This document shows positions 56,601 to 64,000 of a stretch of DNA of 64,000 bases, in pieces (the first letter of the stretch is position 1; each line of letters begins with the position of its first letter). The translations under genes were made by a program, and so were the position numbers. Location: the NCBI GenBank assembly GCA_029721435.1, contig CM056578.1, positions 15,822,411 to 15,886,410 of the forward strand, given 5' to 3'. The notes beneath the pieces were generated by a model. That model saw only the letters and a list, made by a program, of their open reading frames with translations. It did no database searches and was not told the origin of the DNA. This DNA comes from Gymnothorax reevesii (lineage: Eukaryota; Chordata; Actinopteri; Anguilliformes; Muraenidae).

Positions 56601-58620
56601 GAAAGAGTTGTGAAATATTTACAGTACAGCAAAAATCAAGAGGCACGGGTATCTCAAATAACTGACGGGACTCATCAGTGAGGTGCTTAAGACTGCCCTT
56701 ATGGAATAGATCTACATCAATCTTAGAGAAGCCACCAAAGGAAAATAAAAAAACTAATTGAATACAGGCCTGACTTGACCAGTTGAATTTACATATAAAC
56801 AAATCTTCACTGCAAAGGGGGACTTTCTTATATAATCAATAAACAAATGGGGAGAAGGCAAAACTGCTAAAACAGCAAAATGGACAAGACTAGGGAAACT
56901 GGATTAGGAGAGGAGTAGACTCCAAAATTTCTGCAAAGACTGCAAGACATTACACACACAGACCATAAATTAAGAAAGGAAAAAGCGAAGCAGCAGTTCA
57001 GCACTGAGAAAATATAAAATAAGCTGATCAGAGCAGAGACCAATTCCAAATAATCAGAAATATAACAGCAGTTCCCTTAGGACAGTCTCCAACTAGAATC
57101 TTTGCATTTTAATATTCATGCTCATGCCATTTTTAATCCATTTAAGGAAGACTTAATCCATCTTTAAAGTCAATGTTCAATGTCACCCATCTGAAGCAGA
57201 CAAATTAAAAATGCTGATTGTAGCCAACTAAACCACTGTAAAATTGCCCAAACCTATGTCAATATGTCAAAAAATAAAAAAATAAAAAATCAGGAATTGA
57301 AATTCTTGGAATGTTGGGCAAAAATTAAACTCAAAATTAAGCTCATTGATCATGGCAAAATTAGAACCTTCGAAGAAAAATAAAATCAACTTCTAATCCT
57401 CTTTTTTAAAGGCACCTGAATGAGCAGGCTTCATATGAAAATCACGTTATATGCCTTGCAAAACTTGTGCAACAAGGAGGGTTATAAGCTTTCTCTTGTG
57501 TGTCTGTTTGCAGTGCCCAATTATAGTTTCATGTCCTCAAAATGTGATAAAGAACAGTACACAAAAGGGCTAGGACAGAAATTTTATCTGATAACATGCA
57601 ATTTCTTAAAGAATCTCCTTTGCTCATTTTGCATTATTTCACGAATGCTGTCCCTGTGAAGAAGTGCCTCAGCGGTTTCCACCAGTGTGGATGTTTGTTG
57701 TCTTGTTGACTGCAATTCAATTCACATTTTTTAGACCATCTAAAACTCAGTGCAGTCCATAACAACATTTCACCTGTGACAAAATTTTTTCCCTGTACTC
57801 CAGGAAATTAAGATAAAACCAAAAATATGAGACAGAATTGAATACTGGCAGCTTCTACTAGATGGTATTTACACCAGTACCGGGTTGTTTTCATAGGAAC
57901 CGCTGCCGTTTCCACACGTATCATCGGTCCAAATACTTACAGATTTGACCATACATCACCAGAGCAATGACTGGATGTCCTAGGAGCCATGCTAGCTATG
58001 TTCCGGTCCTTTAGCTGATGAATGCACACACTCTGCCGTATTCACTCCAACAAATCCTAACACTGACATACTATACATTTCTGAAGTGTAAGCACATCTG
58101 CTAGGACTGAGCCAAGGGAGGAGTATCTGTGAGATAAATTATGCATCAACTTCACAGCTGCATTCCTATCAAAGCATTGCTTCTGTCGAACAATGAAACA
58201 CAAACCAATCAACCCTGTAGAACAATTAAAAACATGCACAGTCTATATAAGTTCAGAAAAAGAATTACCGACTGGCTCTCCAGTCGTGAGCAAAATAAAT
58301 AATAGCAAACAGCACAGAATCACAACCCTTTTCTGTATTTTTAAATGGCCACAAAGTCACTTCGGGTAAAACGGTAAAGTTGATTATCACATTATAAACA
58401 TTTTCCGTAAAAAATACATCAGGAACGGTTTTGCTTTTACGTTAAACTTACAATAATAAAAATTCCGCTATCCAGGATGTGGCAGATGCAAAATATGGAC
58501 GCAACAGCAAATCTCCTTCTCGTTAACGTTTACTCATGCACCAAAACTAGGAGCCCACAGCCAGGCTGAAGTGCTTTTGCTGTTTTACAGTACTGGGAGA
58601 TATATTTCCATAGCAACAAT
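53650..58620. other. No gene seen; intergenic DNA or distal crebrf 3' UTR
   Basis: AT-rich. 53800-54180 has transposase-like phrasing ('gactatgaacaaccaacatcgtttgccac') that I could not place. Beyond 54650 transposon ends become scarce. A TTTATT (AATAAA on the minus strand) at about 54727 is one possible polyadenylation signal for a very long crebrf transcript. The ORFs at 56168-56802 overlap on both strands and show no recognised domain. Confidence 0.35.
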
Positions 58621-58629
58621 GGTTTACAC

Positions 58630-58845
58630 TGGGGATAGGCAACTGCGGTCCTGGAGGGCCACAGTATCTGCAGGTTTCTAGTGCTTCCTCACAAGTGATG
58701 TATTGAAGTCACTGACTAGTAAGTCGATAGGCCCCGCACCTTGTTCTCAGGGCATCGTTTGCCTACAGACCGCAAAGAAACGAGACAACCAAAGCCTCCA
58801 GGAACTGCAGCCCACCAGGACAAAAGATGCCCACACCTGGTTTAA
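58630..58845. mobile_element. MITE ('actgcggtcctggagggccac')
   Basis: The left end GGCAACTGCGGTCCTGGAGG faces an inverted-like right end (CTCCAGGAACTGCAGCCCAC...GATGCCCACACCTGG). Related to the partial copy at 63875-64000. Confidence 0.6.
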
Positions 58846-58849
58846 CACC

Positions 58850-61800
58850 TAAGCTAGGCTTTTTTGAATTAATGAAAGGCCTGAATGGCTTGTCAGCTGA
58901 CACTGCCATTGACCAATCAGATACAGTACACAGATAGAAGCTTTTCCCGCCAAACCATTCCAGAGAGGAGAGTTTTAATCTAAAAAAATCTACAAATACA
59001 GCAGTTGCCTACCGAACAGACTACAACAAGCACACGTCAACCAAAATTTTTGAGGTTGGTTTTGCGGCCCCAGGCTAAGCTCAGACCAGGCCAAAATTTT
59101 AGATTTTCCTGAAAAATCTTGAGTCAAAATAGAAAATCTAAAAAAATAATAGAGAGTTCAGGACAGAACTTAACCTGTACCTCTGAAACTGGCCCTAAGA
59201 ATAATAATTAAAGTGAGCAACATCCAGAATAGACATCAGGACACCTTTTTTTTCTCATATACATAGAAGTATCACCCTGAAGAGAAGAGGCCAAGATGCA
59301 AATTCTGGTTTCCATTGGAAGGCAAATGAGTCACAAATATCATCATCATGAGTCATAAGGACAAAGCAAAGAAACGATTGGCTGCCATTTTGACTCTCGG
59401 CATTCACTTCCTGTCTCTGTCCGGTCATTAAAGTTCAGCACTTACAGCAGCATTCTAACTAGTTAGACATAGCAGCAATTGGATGGAAAAAAAAGAACAT
59501 GTAGTTTTTGAAAAAGAAATGAAAGAAAAGTGCTTCTCCTCTTACATCTTACAAATACTAATAAACATGCAACCAAAAGTCATTACATAGAAAGTACATA
59601 CAGCATACTTAATTATTTACGAAAAAAAGAGACTGTGACTTAGTAAAAGCCATGGACGGAATAGATGATGTCAGGGACTCTGCAAATAATAATTCCAATA
59701 TAGGCACACACACATGCAAGCACACAAACAAACACACACGCGCACACATGCGTGAATGCACACGCACGCCTCCTCAAAACATCATTCTGGTTTCTGAGGA
59801 AGTATGCCATCATAAATTAACTCAATATCATGAGGTCAGTTAGTCCTACAGCATTTCTCTACAGGGGCTTCAGAGGACAAGAGGAGATAAAGACTTCCCC
59901 CTCCTTTCTAAAACTGCACAATTGAACCAAAGTAGATCTCAAAGATAAAAAATGACAAGTGAAAAATCAATAAAATGCTAATAAAATAACTCCAATGCCA
60001 GCCTGTGCCTTATATAGAGTAGCCAAACTCGAACTAAGATTGCTTTGGTACCAAACCATTTAATCAAGGTACTTGTAGCCTACGTCTGTGCGACACTAAA
60101 ATTTTACAATATTCTGTGAACTTGACACTCTGAACTGTGCCTTCATCGTTTGCGTAGCACAAACTAGTTGTGTGAATGCCGGCAAAGGCAGCCTAAACAG
60201 GGTAAAATTAAACCGGTCAGATCAATATCCAGAATAGCTGATTTGTTCACAATGTTCACTATGCAGATTTTCCAGGCCAGTTTACATTTGGTTTGGCTGG
60301 TGTGCGAGAACAAGGTTTGCCGGTTTTGGAATGTTTTGCTATATGAGGCAACAGCCTCAGTTGTGGTATTGTTCAACGGGCAAACTCATCTTCCTCTATG
60401 AAGTCCTGTGACTGGAGGACAAATGACATCACAATGTACTGTAAGCGAATTGCGGACCAAGTCCAGCATGGTCTTATTCAACCACATAATCAAATTGTAA
60501 CTTATACTCTATTTATAACCAATTTTGTTGTTTCATCTCCGAATGGAAGTTACACAACGTGTGCATATTCATGTTTCCGTAGCACACTCACTATAATAAT
60601 AAAAAGTTCTGCCAACTTAAAAAGTAGCATCGCAAGCCATTGGACATATCCTGAAAATAAGCAATTGGAGCCCCTAACATGCAATAACAATGACCTACTT
60701 TTTAAAAAAATACCTTTATTTAATTTTGACTGTCCAAAAAATGTATTTTTAGTCCTCAATTGTCACATACAGAAAGCAACTGCCAAAGTTCACTGTAGCC
60801 TACAATGACAGCCAAAATAAACCAGAACGATATTAATAATATAATAATAAAATCTATATCAAAGCCACAGTACTGAAATTAGAGAGAGGCTATTTTCCTA
60901 CGACTAAAAACTACAAACTCTAGCTACTAATGTGAGAAAGTAGACATTAATGCCGCCTTGGTTTCCTCTACAGTGCAAACTGCCATTAAAAGCACTCAAA
61001 GTCATTAAATACATTTCAAAAGGAATCAAGACAGACAATATAAAATGAAAGCCAAGGCTAGCTATACAAAAATATATAAAATTGATTTTCTCTTTTTAAA
61101 CATTTTATATTTGAAGCATCTTTCAAAGAGTATCATGCTTAACAAGACCTTAATCGACGAAGTGACAATCTAGTGATGAGTGTGAATGCCAGTTAATATG
61201 CGGAATATAAATACAACACATACAGTTCTTAATATCTCTCATGTATAAAATGATGTATACCCTTTTCTTGTATATGTATAAACTGTACAAATACTATATC
61301 TTTTGGTTATTTGTGGCAATGTCTGACCAACATGCTAAATAAAATCACATAACTGAATGTTTCATATTTCGCTTTCCCCATTAGAGTAAAAGAAAATAAA
61401 AAATAAAAAAATAATTTGCTGACCAATCCAAAACTCTTTTCCAAATCGATCGGTCTCCGTGAGGAAAGAAGGTTTGAATGGATGCTCCTTTCGCCTTACA
61501 GCTGGACCCGAGCAAATTTCACAGTTCCATAAACATCCCCGACCTACCTTACAACTTTATCGTTTTTATGCATTTTATCATTTTTATTTTAATATTTTTT
61601 TCCCCCTCTTTATTTTTTACATTCAATACGGTGGCAGGTAATCTGTGCAAAACCTTACTTGAAAACTAGCAGGCAGCCATTTTTGTTGCATTCATCTTTG
61701 GTACAAAAAAAAAAAAAATCTAAATATAGTGTGCAAATGTTTCTCTTGTATCTATATATTCAATATATTTTCTTTTTCATTCCCCTTTCCCCATCATGAT

Positions 61801-63717
61801 ACCAAAATACCAAAACCAAAGTAAAGTTTGTCAAACATTTGTTTGAGTCATCTTATGATACCATGAATAGACTTGAAGGCCCGGGTCAACAATTTACACA
61901 ACCCGATGTACATTCATAATATTTTAAGGAGCTAAAAATAACAAGACAATCCACACAACATTCCTCTCTGGCTCTTGCTTTCCAGGTTTGTGGGAAAAGT
62001 ACACTTTCATACAACTCCAGGAGCTTGGTAATCCTCCATCTCTGAGATTAAAGGCACGATGAATATTACTTTTCATACGTTTACAAAACTGAGCTAAAAT
62101 GGGAGGGGAGGGGGGGTATTCAAACTGTCCACCCCTTCTGTTCACATAGTCTACGGTACTTTGACGACATTGGTGATTTTCAGTTAAACGTTTGGCAGAT
62201 TTTTATCATTATTTTGGATATATATGACCTGACAGCCAATAACAGCACTGGTGCGGCCATTTTATTCTCAGCCTCAACGCCCTTCCTGTGAAACTCCTCT
62301 CCATTCAAATGGTAGCGACACGGCAGCAGCAATTCAGCTGAAAACTCTTTCAAAATGGTCTAGCCCTATTCGACAAAAATACCCAACTGCTCGCCAGCAG
62401 CATTTTCATCTTCAAAATGAAACCCCAATGTCAGAAACGGCCTGTTTTTTCCCTTTGCTCAGCAACTGCAGCTTATTAACTGACACAGTTTCACATACTT
62501 GTTGCTGCAGTAAGTCAACTACTGACTTGCATTTCCCCAACTTTGGTGGAAAATGGATAGCGGAAAAACTTTACATTTAGTTGTTTTTTTTTGTTTGCTT
62601 TTAGTTTTTTTTTTTCGGTCTCAACATGGCTGTAGACTTAATAAGTGCGATCTGACACATTCTTCAGAGAAAATTAATTAAAAAAAAAAAAAAAAAAGGC
62701 CCTGCCCCTCTGCTGTGACGCTCTGTGGACCCACAGAGCTGGAAAGTCCAGAAGTCCTACCACATGTCTCCAAAACCCTTCACTCATTAGTTCTATGTCC
62801 TGTCAGAAAGAATTAGCAAATTTGCTAATTAGCAAAAAAAATGGGCCTCGCTGAAGCGGGCAATACCCCTCAGCCCTGAAGGTCAATGCTGCAAGGTCAA
62901 AGGTCAAACTGAGACAAAACCTCGAAAAGGCACACCTACACCCCCATGGGGAGTCCACATATGCAATATGAACTTCCTAACCCAATTTGTTACAGAGAAA
63001 TAGCCCAGACAAAATTGGCAGCCACCCGCCCGCTGAAGGGACGACAATACCCCTCGTGCCCCTGTCGGGCTGAGGGGTAAAAAAGGGGCAGGACTTTCAC
63101 TTTCTGAATCTGGGATTTCCACCTCTGTGGCCCCATCTTGGCGAATCACAATTTCATCACCATTTTGCAGCCCTGGTTGGTTCCGATATCACTGCCTTAA
63201 TGACAAGGAGCAAGAGGGCCTTCTGCTAGGCTGGGTGACAGAATAAGAAATGGCTATAGAAAGGACTGCCTGAAAATATTCATGGAGTCGAGTGCACGCG
63301 TGTGTGTTTCCGTGTTGTTTTTGTTTTGTTTTCTTTTTTTTAGTTTTGTTGTTGTTTTTTTGTTTAAAACAGAGAAAAAAAACAGGAACACATAGGTTGT
63401 TTTTTGCAGGCTTTTGCAACAGCTGGCTCATAGACCAAGTTGACAAACCAGATGCAAAAAGAAACAGCAAGTTTCACCCCTGACCACTAGAGATCTCAAC
63501 TCTTCCCATTTCCTCACAAATTGCATAATATAAATATACAAACACATGAAAAGGCATATATATATATATATAATATACTGTATATTCACACTAGGCATTT
63601 TGGGGGCATATCTTCGAGATGGAATGAGCATGCAAAAAATGGGAACGCCTTTACAGTTTTGGGAACACAAGACTTGTTCCTGGGATGGGGCATCCAGGAC
63701 GGGAGCCTTCACGTGCT
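58850..63717 (-). other. crebrf: Probable crebrf 3' UTR (left limit unknown)
   Basis: Directly downstream of the crebrf stop codon on the minus strand, with few recognisable transposon ends and many U-rich or A-rich tracts. Human CREBRF has a multi-kilobase 3' UTR. Minus-strand AATAAA candidates include about 60714 and 61609. A perfect AGGTCAAAGGTCA occurs at 62894-62906, and GT- and TA-rich microsatellite-like stretches are at 63296-63362 and 63557-63574. The extent is a guess. Confidence 0.35.
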
Positions 63718-63836
63718 CTACACTTTGGACATGGGAACTCTGAGCCCCACCAGACCTCCCGTGGGATCCCCCTTGCCCGTGGACTCCAGGATCTGGTTCA
63801 CAAAGTCTGATGTCTGCCCGGCGACCGGAAACTTCA
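63718..63836 (-). CDS. crebrf: CREB3 regulatory factor, last coding exon (gene continues past the window)
   Basis: Reads (L)KFPVAGQTSDFVNQILEST, then GKGDPTGGLVGLRVPMSKV and TAG at 63718-63720. It matches the C terminus of human CREBRF nearly residue for residue, including the final SKV. The acceptor is CTCTCTTGCAG and the exon starts in phase 1. CREBRF is a bZIP-like nuclear regulator that promotes CREB3 turnover and modulates glucocorticoid-receptor signalling and energy storage. The bZIP region and the long acidic N-terminal part lie to the right, beyond this window. Same strand as bnip1, as in human 5q35. Confidence 0.93.
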
Positions 63837-63874
63837 CTGCAAGAGAGTCAGGAGGTGGTCAGAAGTAGCCGGCT

Positions 63875-64000
63875 ATAGGGCAGTGGTATCAAAGCCCAGT
63901 GTTGGAGGGCCGCAGTGTCTGCTCGTTTTCAAGCCCTAGTGACTCACTGCAGTCACTGATTGGCTGAAGAGTCCACATAAGTTGTTTTCAAGGCTTATAT
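63875..64000. mobile_element. MITE, partial copy at the window edge, in the last crebrf intron
   Basis: Shares GGAGGGCC(A/G)CAGT(A/G)TCTGC, AGTG and GTCACTGA with 58630-58845. Cut by the end of the window. Confidence 0.55.

Noticed and set aside
56168..56802. 96-128-codon ORFs on both strands
   Set aside because: Overlapping open frames without recognised motifs, probably within intergenic or crebrf 3' UTR sequence.
59652..59843. Thr/His-rich ORF (THTCKHTNKHTRAH)
   Set aside because: Encoded by a CA-rich simple sequence at 59705-59765.
1..64000. CRISPR arrays, operons, bacterial-type promoters or rRNA genes
   Set aside because: None seen; splice-structured vertebrate genes show this is eukaryotic nuclear DNA.

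Overview
The window looks like a stretch of ray-finned fish (most likely teleost) nuclear genome. The evidence is three intron-containing vertebrate genes whose proteins are clearly recognisable, together with a dense load of fish-type DNA transposons (Tc1/mariner with TA target duplications, hAT-like and TTAA-flanked MITEs, a PIF/Harbinger relic), microsatellites and AT-rich introns. I cannot name the species. Nothing prokaryotic was seen.

Layout. 1-15.6 kb is accessory: hAT-like MITEs, a 1.1 kb element with ~190-bp terminal inverted repeats, a purine-strand minisatellite between two diverged copies of the same flank, a 42-bp minisatellite, and (3.7-6.2 kb, minus strand) a decayed, intron-bearing relic of an eIF4G-like translation-factor gene; then further repeats, an internally deleted Tc1 element and nested MITEs. 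16.1-28.4 kb holds stanniocalcin-2 (stc2, plus strand, four coding exons, 272 residues by my conceptual splicing). Its 8.3-kb last intron holds two Tc1 copies in opposite orientation and a ~146-bp tandem array carrying nuclear-receptor-like AGGTCA motifs. 28.4-37.1 kb is intergenic. 37.1-48.7 kb holds bnip1 (Sec20 SNARE, minus strand, six coding exons, 229 residues). Its introns hold a TTAA-flanked MITE, a Tc1 fragment and a ~1.6-kb fold-back element. 48.7-54.7 kb holds Harbinger, LINE-tail and Tc1 remains. 63,718-63,836 is the last coding exon of crebrf (minus strand); its 3' UTR probably occupies several kb to the left.

The order and orientation stc2(+), bnip1(-), crebrf(-) is the mirror image of human 5q35 (CREBRF, BNIP1, NKX2-5, STC2), but no NKX2-5 homeobox ORF lies between stc2 and bnip1. 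The products do not form one pathway: STC2 is a secreted glycoprotein that inhibits PAPP-A, BNIP1 is an ER SNARE for Golgi-to-ER transport, and CREBRF is a bZIP-type regulator of stress and glucocorticoid responses. The linkage is conserved synteny, not an operon. The least expected items are the eIF4G-like relic, the AGGTCA array, the fold-back element and the missing NKX2-5.
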